Shown: in pieces, positions 32,866 to 43,849 of the stretch
Numbering within the stretch: the stretch's first letter is position 1
Layout: each line of letters opens with the position of its first letter
Assembly (NCBI GenBank): GCA_905221605.1
Contig: CAJNDS010000438.1
Span: 80,001-137,945 of the forward strand
Source: Symbiodinium natans
Taxonomy: Eukaryota; Sar; Dinophyceae; Suessiales; Symbiodiniaceae
Length of the DNA: 57,945 nucleotides
Direction of reading: 5' to 3'
Made by a program: the position numbers and the translations under genes
Notes under the pieces: generated by a model
Database searches by the model: none
What the model was told of the DNA's origin: nothing
What the model saw: only the letters and a program-made list of their open reading frames with translations

Positions 32866-34104
32866 GAGACAGGTGTGAGCTGTGAGTCGGTTTCTTGCGG
32901 GAGCATGGTGCCGAATTGACTCGCTCAGCCAGCCATCTGAATAACGACACACAGGCACACGTATGGGGCTTGGCTATCTGCCTAGGGTAGACTGTCAAAG
33001 GGCAAACTCAGAAACTGCGCGACATCGAGGACAACTCAAGTATCTGCATGATTCGGTGATGGGAGAGCTTTCTGGAAGACCTGTGATGGGGAAGTTGCAC
33101 CTTGATGGGAAGCTCATACACACGTACAGTAGATCATAGAAGCCACGTAAAGGAGTGCAAATGAGCACAACTCCTGGGCCCGCTCCCTGCATCTGCTTCT
33201 GAGAGCAATGAGAAAGGTGGGGCGACTCCGCCCCCTTTCAACCAGATTCCCCACTTGACCACTGTGGCCTTCCTCGGACTTTGTCTGGGGATCCTGGGAC
33301 CCCCTTGAGACCCTCCTAAATTGCCGGAAGCCCCCTACCTTCTGAACTCATGATGCGTGTGGCGCTGCACCAAGAAATGACTCTGGCTTCCTTCGTCTGC
33401 CATGCACACGCTACACCCCGTATCGGGCCGAGGCCGCGGCGCGCAAGCGTTTACAATTTCTACAGTAGAGCTTGGCTTGCATGAGCACGAGAGACACAGT
33501 AGCGGCCCTGCGAAGAAGGATGAAAAAGGTTGATTTATCATCGCAGCTGAAGTCTCAACTTGCACTACCGTTGTCAGTTGGCATTACGAGTACTGGACCG
33601 AGACATCCTTGCGCCCTTCACAGGACAAAGTTGCTGCAGATGTCTCTGCTGTGTTGCAAGACAAGGAAGGATACCGTAGATGCACATCGAGAAAGCCGCC
33701 TTGCAATGGTTAGATCGGCTGAGGCATGCTGACTAGAACAATACGATGAGCTGAGGCAGAGCTTCGGCGGCCGGCATAGAATCGGTCGCAACATTCTGCT
33801 GCTACAACTACCACGACAGACGTCAGCTGAATTTCTGGCAGCATACGTACGCACCTAGGAATATCTCTGCCAAAGAATGCCGCCCTCCTCCATGTGTCTG
33901 TGGTTGATCCCATGAGGTCCTTGACGCACAGTGACGGGGATTCCGTGAATTGGTTTTGCGAGCTGCTGAGCTACATCCTTGAGGTTACAAGAGGTCTTGG
34001 GTTCCCTTCTGGTAGCGTACGAACAACAAAGCGCGCGCACGCACACACACACACACACACACGATATGTTCATATATGTCGTTACAATGCAGCAAGATAT
34101 TCTT
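32866..34104. other. Intergenic with ambiguous frames
   Basis: A plus frame from 33472 (with MKKVDLSSQLKSQLALPLSV) and minus frames at 33618-33913 are comparable in length, so no strand is favoured. An (AC)n run lies at 34033-34062. Confidence 0.35.
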
Positions 34105-34545
34105 CTAGGTCATGAACCTTAGGCTTCTTCGGATTCGGCACTTTTCGTTCCGATGAACACCCATCATGCTAATCGGAGTACTGGCCGCTAGGTTTGCTTT
34201 GGAATTCTTCTGGTGGTGATGATCTCCGTGGCTGACAAAACCCTGTGTTCGTTGAAAGTTGCGTAACATGCTTGGTAGGGTATTTCTGTGGGTTGCTTGC
34301 GGTATTGAGCTCAGACCCTCATTAAACCTTAATAGTACGTAGTCGGGAAGTAGGGAACGAGGTACCATATACCCTAGTACTGGAAAGAATCGTGTTGGAC
34401 TTGGCCCAAGTTGCTCTAGGCGTTCCCGGCTTTGCTCCCAAGGGAGTGCCGGGCTTTGCCCCCAATGTGTCCTCCTGAGGCTTTCACGACTCAGAGCCGT
34501 GGAGTGCCACCCAGAGTGACATAAACGACCAAGAAAACATGCCAC
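34105..34545 (-). CDS. Hypothetical protein or exon
   Basis: 146-codon minus frame with good amphipathic and charged composition: after an in-frame ATG, MVPRSLLPDYVLLRFNEGLS; then THRNTLPSMLRNFQRTQGFV; then HRNEKCRIRRSLRFMT and TAG. The nominal first codon is GTG, so the start or first exon boundary is uncertain. No family recognised. The opposite strand is not comparably open, which mildly favours this call. Confidence 0.33.
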   Translation of the reverse strand: MACFLGRLCHSGWHSTALSRESLRRTHWGQSPALPWEQSRERLEQLGPSPTRFFPVLGYMVPRSLLPDYVLLRFNEGLSSIPQATHRNTLPSMLRNFQRTQGFVSHGDHHHQKNSKANLAASTPISMMGVHRNEKCRIRRSLRFMT

Positions 34546-35284
34546 GCTAGATCGCTAGATCGCCAAGGCTTGCAATCAGCCATCCTGACGAAGCTCCTCA
34601 CTGTCTAAACGTTTGGTACGGTTGCTACTCGCATGTTGCCGGCCATGCCTGATCAGCCTGATCTTCACTCACCATGGAGGGCTCCTTCACTGTCGAATGC
34701 ATGGCGGCTGAGGAGTTGCGCACAGCAGACGTTTCTCCGATATTGTTACTCGTTCGAGTCATCTGCTTCTCCTTCGAAGCGACTTTTGATGACTTGCATG
34801 CGGGCCATTTCTAAGCAGCTCTGTTGCGGCGAAGGTGTTCAGCTTTCTCGAGAGCATCGACGCTGCATTGAGCCAGTGTGCACGAGCAACAGGAAGCATG
34901 ACCCAACTGGACCAGTGCATACGCAATTCGCTTTAGAAGTCGCTACTGTTCCGAGCTGTTCGGCAGTATGGCCCGAGACTGCAACACTCGCAGTTTAGGA
35001 GCTTAGGATCGATCTTGCAGCTGAAGAGCCGAAGTTAAGCGCACTTCTAGATTCTAGTTGCGGCAACAGAGTCATCAAAAGCATCGATTCCACCAAATGT
35101 CGCCAAGTGCAGGGCCGCGTCTTCTCGGGCAGTCGCTCATGCGAATCCTGCCCCACTGGCAAGGCCTGACAGAATTTCGAAGCGATTTTGGCTGACATGA
35201 ATGACATGAGGGCCGGTAGCCAAGCGAGTGAGCAAGTCAGACGGCAAGCGAGGGACGGAGGCTCGGACGGGGAGGGGAGAGGGT
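34546..35284. other. Intergenic, no supported gene
   Basis: Short frames only (for example 34633-34998 plus). Nothing recognised. Confidence 0.35.
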
Positions 35285-35310
35285 GGAAGGGAGAGGGAGT
35301 GGAGGAGGGA

Positions 35311-35345
<35 letters not shown>

Positions 35346-35575
35346 NNNNNNNNNNNNNNNNNNNNNNNNNNNNNNNNNNNNNNNNNNNNNNNNNNNNNNN
35401 NNNNNNNNNNNNNNNNNNNNNNNNNNNNNNNNNNNNNNNNNNNNNAGAGAGAGGGGGAGAGAGAGGGAGAGAGGGGGAGAGAGAGGGAGAGAGAGGGAGA
35501 GAGAGGGAGAGAGAGGGAGAGAGAGGGAGAGAGAGGGAGAGAGAGGGAGAGAGAGGGAGAGAGAGGGAGAGAGCA
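35285..35575 (+). repeat. GA-rich tract containing a 100-N gap
   Basis: GAGAGAGG-type units flank exactly 100 Ns (35346-35445), the usual placeholder for a gap of unknown size. The reading frames spanning the Ns are not real evidence of coding. Confidence 0.97.
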
Positions 35576-36072
35576 AGAGCCAGAGCAAGAGCGAGAAGTT
35601 GCAAGGCTTACGGTGTCGGAGCTGCTTGTGCCAGGCTGCCCTAATGACCTTCTGTGCGTTCAAGCTCAAATCTCTCTAGCCTGCGAGTTGCAAAAACCTG
35701 AAACAGAGACTGCTGTTTGCAACTTGCCTCGTCACTGCGAAGGGTGTCCGCGCACCTTCAAAGGCAACTGCCTAGCCTAGTTCACTTGAGATCGGGGCCA
35801 AGCAAACAGTAAGCAACACCAAAGAGGTGGGGGGGGTGGGGGGGGGATTGAACGCTCAGTTTTTGACAGTCGACGACCTTCGTAAGCTCCCAAAGAAGCG
35901 GGGCCCCTCTGGTCAACCACTGGTCAACCCGCACCCGCGCTTAGGCTGCCAAGCGATGACATGGTACATCATGGACCATGACACCCCCAATTTCTTGCTC
36001 CTAGGCTGTGCGACTGTCAGAGTCCAAGTACACTGCAAAATTCTTCGGGCCGCCCATATCTACAGATCAACA

Positions 36073-36302
36073 TCTGGGTTTGTTCCATAATTGGGGGGAG
36101 GGGGGCGACAGGTGGTGTTGGGTTTCGGGGTACGTTTCGAGGGTATGTTTCGGGGTCTGTTCACGGCATCATGAGCTACTTTACCCGCAATTTCGGGGGT
36201 ATGTTTTGTGGGCATTTTTCAGGGTATGTTCCGCGGGTGTGCAACCCCTGTGCCCTTCCTAAACCTGAGCCTCCCCAAAACGAACAAACCCTGTCTGGGA
36301 AA
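36073..36302 (+). repeat. Dispersed repeat, copy 1 (pairs with 57387-57615)
   Basis: Shares TGGGTTTGT, repeated GGGGTATGTTTCG-type words, GGCATCA(T/G)GAGCTACTTTAC, CGCAATTTCGGGGGTATGTT, CGCGGGTGTGCAACCC and CCTAAACCTGAGCC with the distal copy, in the same order and orientation. Confidence 0.88.
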
Positions 36303-36683
36303 GCCATTCGCAGGTACGGGAAACTTTTTAACTAAATGGCCTCTCCATGCACAGCCTGGTGATGCTGTTCATCCGGTCCTCCAGCAGGCTTGAAGAATCG
36401 CGAGGGAGTTGTAGTCGGGCCGCGCTTAGTTATACACTTGATACCAGCTAAGGTTGCAGCAGTCCTGCTCTGCCTTCGCAGTGAGCAGCACCCTGAGAAC
36501 GGCAGTCTTTGTGGTCTCCCTCGACCGCAACCCAGTAGCCAAGATCGTCTAACTGTGCTAGGTGCAGACGTAAACGCGAAATACGTTGCTGGGGTCTACC
36601 ATGCCAGCGAAACTGAATGCGCTAGACGAGCTGCTTCTTCAGTAGGTTGCTGTCAACGATGTCTTGACATCCATTATCTGCAG

Positions 36684-36975
36684 GACTTGCGGCTTCTACA
36701 ATAAAGGCCTGCCAAACCCCGGCACAGCCAGCGACAAACTTGACCCTGCTTCTGGATCTTTTGGTAAGTGGCGGTCTGGGCAGGTTCTTTCTTGCGATTC
36801 GCGTTGCACAATTGGTTCTAAACTGAATCCTACAGTCCTAGCCCTCCTAGCGACGCGCCATCAGTGCTGCGATGAAGTGAGGGTGCAGGCTTCGCATTGG
36901 CTGCACGACTCACATGCCAGCAAACGTCAATTACAAAGTTGGCAACTGCAGCACAAGAGCTGGCATGGCAACTGA
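36684..36975 (+). CDS. Possible two-exon gene segment with GT-AG intron
   Basis: A candidate exon follows TTATCTGCAG (ending 36683) and ends at 36763 before GTAAGT. A 72 bp intron (36764-36835) ends ATCCTACAG. Joining the two exons keeps one frame: TCGFYNKGLPNPGTASDKLD, PASGSF, then VLALLATRHQCCDEVRVQAS and on to SWHGN with a stop near 36975. Both splice sites match general eukaryotic consensus. No domain recognised and the peptide is short, so confidence is low. Confidence 0.28.
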
Positions 36976-38460
36976 TCAACGTTGCCACATGCTAAAAGGA
37001 ACCTAGCTACCCTCCAAGTTGCTCTGTCACTGACGTAAACGTGCGGCTTCAGAGGTGATGTAACAATGATGCTCCTTCGTGTCTCCTAAGCGGTTCCCAC
37101 GTCATTTTTCAATCTTTGTCCAGCCTCAGCCTCATTTTGCCAACTCACAGGAATAGGCTTCATGTTTGCCCCTCACCACTCCTTTTGGGGATTCACCCTA
37201 TCTTCCCTTAAACTTTGATACTTACTACCACGGTCAAGGCTCACATAGGGCTTCGCGCTCCTTCTACGGATTTGCCTAATCTTTGGGGTTTCTGTCTCAA
37301 GCGATCTCGGGAATACAGGTCTCATCTTACAAGCCAGGGTGCGCTTCGGCAGGCGTCATCGAGGGCGTGAAGGTGCTGACGGAGTTGCGGATACATGAAA
37401 AGCTTGCTGGCAAGGCTACGCCTTAGAAGGCTTTGGGCTTCAGTTTCAAGATGCTGGCCTTCAGGTGGCACGCTCTCATTTAATTGTAGCATCGAGCATC
37501 GAATTTTGAGTCCTGTGAGTATTTTGACGTCTCAGCCGAGTCATGGCATCCATAGTCACACAATGTTAGGCGCATACTTCCACGTGGCATGCAAGAACGA
37601 CTAGGTGATACTAGCATGCTCAGTCACGGCAAGGCAAGCTGACAGCCAAGCCATCAAAGGTGGATCTATCATGATCAACTTCACCTGAGAAGCCGGTGCA
37701 CATCATGCCCGTGTGACTGGCCTCATCTTGCGGATGGAAGCAGCTTCTCAATACACGTGGGCAACTACAGTCACGCAAGCTCTACCTGAGATTCGCCTTT
37801 ACTTGCTGTCTAGGTCCATGTGCCCTGGCAACATATAGCCATGAATGAACTCTACTCTCACTGTGGCGCATGTTTGCACAGTGCATCTAGCTTTCTTCAC
37901 CCTCTAGACACAATCGACGACTCTGATTGCTAAGAGGGTTCGGTTCTTCAAGCATCATTCTGTTCTGAAAGCCTGACGTCCAGCAGCTGTACTGCGAGTG
38001 TCATGAGCATGCCGATGAGCAGACACTGCCTCTCTGGCTTTGACGGGAACAGCAGCTGACTGAGCCAAGATCCAGCAGCTCAGCTTGCAGTCCCAGACCA
38101 TTGTCGAATATTTGTCGATTTGGCATCACCCCTCGTCTGAGGCTTATTGGGCCAGCAGATCCCCAAAAAAGGAACAAACAAACCTTCATCAGGAGTCTAT
38201 GAACTTGCTGCGTGCTGCGTGTCATGTGCGTCTGGGCTTTGGTCCTGCACTCCTGGCCTCGGCGATGATATAGTTCAGCGTGATCCACGGTACCCCAGGC
38301 TGGGATTCCAGATACATCTGCACCTGACCCCAACTGCCCTGGGACTTCAGAAGATATAAGCCATGGCATTAGCAAGTTGTTACTTGTAGCAGCCTGTAAC
38401 AGCTCCAGGGCACCCATGAGCAGCACAACATGCTCCCATGCAACATAAATAATCGCATGC
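36976..38460. other. Intergenic, no supported gene
   Basis: About 1.5 kb of mixed sequence with chance-length frames. A minus frame of 168 codons (38001-38507) runs into a repeat motif and has no recognisable domain. Confidence 0.35.
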
Positions 38461-38467
38461 ATAAATA

Positions 38468-38520
38468 AATATAAGTACATAGATATATATGGTCGCCCCG
38501 CCCCCAAGATCCACCCCTAA
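38468..38520 (-). repeat. Poly(G)-CC-(AT)n dispersed motif copy
   Basis: On the minus strand: GGTGGATCTTGGGGGCGGGG CGACCATATATATC. The clearest single instance of the consensus. Confidence 0.8.
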
Positions 38521-38719
38521 GGTTTTTCATACTCGTCTCACTCCATGTATATACTCTTTGTTATACATGCAGATGCAGAAAACGCTGCAAATACCGAGGG
38601 TTTTCCTCTTAAAACGATTGTTTCAGACTTCTTTGTTGCAACGATGCGTACACGCAGATGCCAGAAATGGACTACCAGGATCCGGTGGTTGGTTTCTGGT
38701 GTTGCCGAGTTCTTATGGC

Positions 38720-38721
38720 GA

Positions 38722-38754
<33 letters not shown>

Positions 38755-38794
38755 TTGGTGTGTGTGTGTGTGTGTGTATGTGTGTGTATGTGTG

Positions 38795-38828
<34 letters not shown>

Positions 38829-39126
38829 TGTGGGGGTTGTGGGTTGTGTGGGTGTGTGGGTGTTGTGGTGTGTGTGTGTGTGTGTGTGTGGTGGTGGGTG
38901 TGGGTGTTGTGGAGGTGTGTGTGTGTTGTGTCTGTGTGGTGTGTGGTGTGTGTTTGGTGTGTGTGGGTGGGTGTGTGTGTGGTGTGTGTGGGTGGTGTGT
39001 GTGTGTGTGTGTGGGTGGTGTTGTGTGTGTGTGTGTGTGGGGTGGGTGTGTGGGGTGTGGTGTGTTGTGTGGGTTGTGTGTGTGTGGGGGGTGTGTGGGT
39101 GGTGTGTGCGCGTGGGTGTGTGTGTG

Positions 39127-39159
<33 letters not shown>

Positions 39160-39178
39160 TGGGTGTGGGTGTGGGTGT

Positions 39179-39264
<86 letters not shown>

Positions 39265-39279
39265 GTGTGTGTGTGTGCG
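38720..39279 (+). repeat. (TG)n-rich microsatellite, ~560 bp
   Basis: GTGTGTGT interrupted by GGG(T)TG variants. All three plus frames and all minus frames are open through it, so the 200-340 codon frames are artefacts. Confidence 0.97.
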
Positions 39280-39309
39280 AAGTGCGACTATGGCTTGCCT
39301 GAAACCCAT

Positions 39310-40368
39310 GAAATAGGGACGGTGCACCACTTTCGCCTGTCCGGACTGCAGAAGTGCTGTACTGTCCCTATTTTTTGCTTGCCTGGGGACGAAAAAATAG
39401 GGACAGTACAGCAGTTTCGCCTGTCCAGACTGCAGAAGTGCTGTGCTGTCCCTATTTTTTGCTTGCAGGTACCAATAAAGTGCTGTACTGTCCATAAAAA
39501 ACCTAAAAAACCAATCTTTCCAGCACTACCAGCCCTGGAGCCCCCGGTAGTTCCCAAAAGATTGGTTTTTTAGGTTTTTTAGGGACAGTACGGCACTTTA
39601 TTGGTACCCGGAAGCAAAAAATAGGGACAGTACAGCACTTTCGCCTCTTCGGACTGCAGAAGTGCTGTACTGTCCCTATCTTTTGCTTGCCTGGGGACGA
39701 GAAAATAGGGACAGTACAGCACTTTCGCCTGTCCGGACTGCTGAAGTGCTGTGCTGTCCCTATTTTTTGCTTGCCTGGAGACGAGAAAATAGGGACACTA
39801 CAGCACTTTCGCCTCTTCGGACTGCAGAAGTGCTGTACTGTCGCTATTTTTTGCTTGCGTGGGGACGAGCAAATAGGGACAGTACAGCACTTTCGCCTGT
39901 CCGGACTGCAGAAGTGCTGTGCTGTCCCTATTTTTTGCTTGCAGGTACCAATGAAGTGCTGTACTGTCCATAAAAAACCTAAAAAACCAATCTTTCCAGC
40001 ACTACCAGTCCGGGGGCCCCCGGTAGTTCCCAAAAGATTGGTTTTTTAGGTTTTTTCGGGACAGTACGGCACTTTATTGGTACCTGGAAGCAAAAAATAG
40101 GGACAGTACAGCACTTTCGCATCTGCAGACTGCAGAAGTGCTGTACTGTCCCTATTTTTTGCTTGCCGGCAGACGACAAAAAAAGGACAGTACAGCACTT
40201 TCGCCTGTCCGGACTGCAGAAGTGCTGTACTGTCCCTATTTTTTGCTTGCCTGGGGACGAAAATATAGGGACAGTACAGCGCTTTCGCCTGTCCAGACTG
40301 CAGAAGTGCTGTACTGTCCCTGTTTTTTGCTTGCAGGTACCAATGTGCTGCATTGTCCCTGAAACAAA
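39310..40368. repeat. Array of self-complementary AGGGACAGTACAGCACTT units
   Basis: About nine hairpin units (starts near 39315, 39400, 39625, 39706, 39789, 39874, 40101, 40184, 40267). Each has AGGGACAGTACAGCACTT, a ~20-base loop (TCGCCTGTCCGGACTGCAG type), then AAGTGCTGTACTGTCCCT and a spacer ATTTTTTGCTTGCCTGGGGA. Two larger palindromes (39462-39612, 39939-40092) punctuate the array. Because of the palindromes both strands encode near-identical repeated peptides (IGTVQHF...KCCTVPIF), which is not evidence of a protein. Confidence 0.94.
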
Positions 40369-40740
40369 ATTTTTTTCCTGAGGTATCTATCTCCTCGAGG
40401 TCTTGCAGTATCTTCAGCAATCAGCCCTAAAGACTATAACTTCGCGAGCATATCTGAAGCAATCATCCCCCCATAAGCAAAACCTGAACTCTATACTAAA
40501 CACTGTACCTTAGCTATCATACCTTAAGCCATCCCACCCCAATAAGCAGCACAGAACACTATCCCAAAAACTATACCATAGCTAAGATATCTCAAGCAAT
40601 CATCCCCCGATATGAATTCTATCATATGTCGATTGGTTTGTTCATATCTTGAGAATCCCAGGATGTAGTGAAAGGACATTTGCTCACAGTATTCCCGCGT
40701 TCCCCGGGGCGCAATCCCTACAAACATAGGCATACCCCTA
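40369..40740 (+). repeat. Degenerate ~70 bp repeats
   Basis: GAAGCAATCATCCCCCCATA, TAAGCCATCCCACCCCAATA and CAAGCAATCATCCCCCGATA occur at roughly 65-75 bp intervals together with ACTATA(A/C)C(T/C) words. Confidence 0.6.
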
Positions 40741-41490
40741 TGAGATGTAAGGTTTAGGGATTGAAGCCTCAAGCCCCATAGGGTTGTAAGCTTCTAATCG
40801 TATAAGTCTGCCCAAACCTTAAACCCTGCACCTTTGAAACCCTATAGGGTTTACTGGTTCAAAAATCTAGGGTCTGGGCATATATACCTTCAGCGCCCTT
40901 CAGACACTTAAAACAACTCTATGGGTTTAGGCGTAAAATGCCTAAGCCTTATACCCTAAACCCTTAAACCTTAACTCTATAGGGTTAAGTTTTAATTGCC
41001 GGCTTGGGTTTAAATGTCAAAGTCTTAAACCCTAAAACCGTCAACCTGAACCTTATAGAGTTTATAGGTTAAGGGATGAGGCTTAATTGCTAAACCCTAC
41101 AGGGTTTCGGGGCTTCTCTTGGAAGCCCTAAACCCTTAACCGCTAGGGTACTATATAAGAGAGTAATAATTGAAACAAAAACAGGAGCGCAGCGAGGGGG
41201 CAGGGTCAAGCAAACTTATTGCTTATAAGCAATGCGTTGTGTGACGAAAAATCCTTCCAACCAAGATTTAGATACCAACTCATACATATCTTAAATGCCT
41301 GAACCTTAAACCCTTACGGTCTAAACTCTATGGGCTCTCAGGTTACAATGCCTAAATCTGAAACCCTAAACCTTTAAACCTTCATCCCATAAAGTTTTGC
41401 AGGTGAAGGGCTTAAGTGCAATTGCCGGCTTATGTTTACATGCCTAAATCTTAAAACCCTAAGCCTTTAAGCCTTAACCCGATAGTAGAC
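40741..41490. repeat. Palindromic telomere-like degenerate repeats
   Basis: AAACCCTA and TAGGGTTT words meet head to head in boxes such as AAACCCTATAGGGTTTA (40846), AACTCTATAGGGTTAAG (40975) and AAACCCTACAGGGTTTC (41092). Spacing is roughly 70 bp in the first part. Degenerate (CCCTAAA)n fills the intervals. Confidence 0.78.
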
Positions 41491-41524
41491 GTCAGGAAAG
41501 TCAAGACTCTACAAGCACTCGGAA

Positions 41525-41592
41525 GGGTGGATCTTGGGAGGGGGGGCGAGCATATATATATATATATACATATGCTACCCCCCCGGCGCCTA
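41525..41592. repeat. Poly(G)-(AT)-poly(C) motif copy, palindromic
   Basis: GGTGGATCTTGGGAGGGGGG GCGAGCATATATATATATAT, then ACATATGCTACCCCCCC. Same family as 29083-29200, again head to head. Confidence 0.8.
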
Positions 41593-41699
41593 GGTTTTGC
41601 TGCAAAAGTTAGCTTTCTGCATCGCATTAACGAACACGCGCCGGAATAATTTTACAAGGACCATCGAGTGGATGATGCTGCCATGCACGTGGGCGAAAG

Positions 41700-42430
41700 C
41701 GCGGCAAGGGTGATTTTACTACATTGAACTAACAAAATTACCATACTTTATTTCGTTAACACTTAATCTGAACTAGATTAAATGATGTTTTCACCCACCT
41801 CGAAGTAATCAATGCGCCAAATTTAATGAACCACTAGTGAGATTAATCAAATGTTCTAGTGTGCTACATTAAGTAAAACATACTTATTCGGACACCGGAT
41901 CTAGTTTTGCTTCATTGAAGCATGAATTAAATTGGCTAAAATATGTTCATTGTGTTCGCGCACACAGACAGAGTACATAATTTAATGAAGGGCTTGTGGT
42001 TTCTTGAAACTAATTTAATTCAAGTAGTGTCAATGGTTTGATTAGTTTCTGGCGTGTTAAAGACATGACTTTAAGCTTAGAAGACCATTGACTAAATGAG
42101 CTCAATGAAAAAGTTAGTAAAGATAAGTACGTATTCTCAACTTAGCTTACGTAATTTCACGGGCTGAATATAGTTATTTAAGGGTCAAATAGATTCATAT
42201 TAGTAGACCGCTAACTCAAAGACGTCAATGAAATAGATCAATTCAATCACGATGCGGTAAACAAGTTTTTTGAAGTAGACTTAGTTTGTTAAGGGATTCC
42301 AATCGCTGAATTTCTTCACTGAAGGGTCAAATAAATGAACAGATTGTGTAGACCCTTAACTAAATCAATTCAATGAAGCTTAATATCTATAAATCACGGT
42401 CCGTAGACATAGTTGAATATGATTGATTCG
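41700..42430. repeat. AT-rich island with degenerate ~120-145 bp units
   Basis: AT-rich block with recurring AAGGGTCAAATA, AGACC(C/G)(T/C)TAACT(A)AA and (T)TCAATGAA words (AGACC anchors at 42082, 42205, 42350). No gene. Possibly an old satellite or decayed transposon. Confidence 0.6.
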
Positions 42431-42439
42431 CTTGCTTCC

Positions 42440-42910
42440 TGTTCAAACTGCACTCTCTCTAAAACCTACAAAACTAATACTGGGGGCATGTGCAGCCAGG
42501 TCTCTTCCAAAGATTGGGTTTCCCTATAAACAGCCAATTCTGGAGGCCTATACAGACAGGCGCTCTTCCAAAGATTGGTTTTTTAGGGACAGTACAGCAC
42601 TTTGAAGGCCTGAGGTGCTGAAAGCCCTGTAAGTCCCGAAAAAACCAATCCCAGAAGCCGAAAGCCCCTAAAAACCTAAAAAAACCAATTCTGGTGGCCT
42701 ATACAGACAGGCCCTCTTCCAGAGATTGGATTTTTTAGGGACAGTACAGCACTTTAAAGGCCTGAGGTTTGGTTTTTTAGGGACAGTACAGCACTTTGAA
42801 GGCCTGAGGTGCTGAAAGTGCTGTACTGTCCCTAAAGAACCAATCTTTGGAAGAGGGCCAGGTCTCCAGAATTGGTTTTAGGTTTTTTAGGCACAGTACG
42901 GCACTTCGGC
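42440..42910. repeat. Second locus of the GGGACAGTACAGCACTT hairpin family
   Basis: TTTTTTAGGGACAGTACAGC recurs at ~42581, ~42732 and ~42776. The last pairs with AAAGTGCTGTACTGTCCCTA (42816-42835) around a GAAGGCCTGAGGTGCTG loop. ACCAATCTTTGGAAGAGGGC and ACCAATTCTGGTGGCC blocks adjoin in both orientations. Confidence 0.87.
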
Positions 42911-42924
42911 TTCTGGGAGGAATG

Positions 42925-43181
42925 CGCCGGCTTCCACCAGGCAGGCCGATGAAGCACCAACTCGTTACTTTGCAACGCCAGAGGGCAACAAGCTTCATCG
43001 CACCAGGGCCTGTTAGTTTGTCGTGTTTGAGGTCTGCCAGCAGCGCCACAGGAGCCAGGCAGACTGCACGCAGCACAGCATACGCCAGTGCATCCACTGC
43101 CCTGACAGGTAGGTCGGCGCCCCATTGCGCACTTCTACCGGTCGTGCTTTGCTTTTGCAAAGAGGTGTCTTGAGAGGGCAC
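42925..43181 (-). CDS. Possible exon, hypothetical
   Basis: Minus-strand frame from ~43181 reads ADLPVRAVDALAYAVLRAVC, LAPVALLADLKHDKLTGPGA, MKLVALWRCK and then reaches GTAACGAG, a possible GT donor near 42967. The helical, Ala/Leu-rich composition is protein-like. The frame then continues into the hairpin-family repeat, which is non-coding. No family recognised. Confidence 0.28.
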
Positions 43182-43479
43182 CGCATTTCACTGCACAGAG
43201 GCGCCCTGAAAGCCCTCTATTCTGAGGCCACCGGGACAGCCGCACCTACTCCTCCCGGAGGGGATGGACATGTACAGGTTTTGGTTTGTTTGTCGCAACC
43301 TCCTGACGAAGGAGCGAAGGAGGAGTGTTGATGAGCAGTAGTCTGTCCATGTCCGTAGGTGCAGCATGTTACAAACCTTGAGCATGCTGTTAAGACACCA
43401 TGTCGTACAGCATCTCACGTAGTTGTAGGTGCCAAACCTTAAAACGCAACCCAAACTTCACTGGTTCTTGTTTCTGCCT

Positions 43480-43645
43480 GTATAGGTGCCCTGGTCGGTC
43501 TTTGCCCCTGTTCTGGGTCCCTTTTGCCGCGACTGGACGGGTTTGCGCCCGTTTTACGCAGTTTCTGTTTGTCCCTGTTTTGGGCGGCCTGGTCGTTTCT
43601 TTGCCCCTGTTTTGAGTCCCTTTTGCACCCGCGCTTGTTCCGGGT
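43480..43645 (+). repeat. ~100 bp tandem repeat, two copies
   Basis: TGGTCGGTCTTTGCCCCTGT and TGGTCGTTTCTTTGCCCCTG start similar segments (each with TGGGTCCCTTTTGC or TGAGTCCCTTTTGC) about 100 bp apart. On the minus strand this gives a repeated AKGTQNRGK peptide. Confidence 0.8.
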
Positions 43646-43849
43646 TTAGGGCTTATCTTACTGCTTGTTTTGCCAGTGTGGGCCCCCCTTGCACCAGCTA
43701 GCACCTGTGGTGCACAGGATTTGAAAATCATCGCCAGACTACGGGCCAAGTTGAGACTGAATGTCACGACGTTAACAATAAAATCCGGCCTGGCCGTCGT
43801 GGTCCAGTGCGCAGCACGGCTAGCCTAAAGGCTTGCCTTTATACGGGCG

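Noticed and set aside
35137-35780. Frames across the run of Ns
   Set aside because: Ns are an assembly gap and flanks are GA microsatellite; the frames are not biological evidence.
38489-39573. Cys/Val/Gly- and His/Thr-rich frames up to 342 codons
   Set aside because: Produced by the (TG)n tract, open in all frames on both strands.
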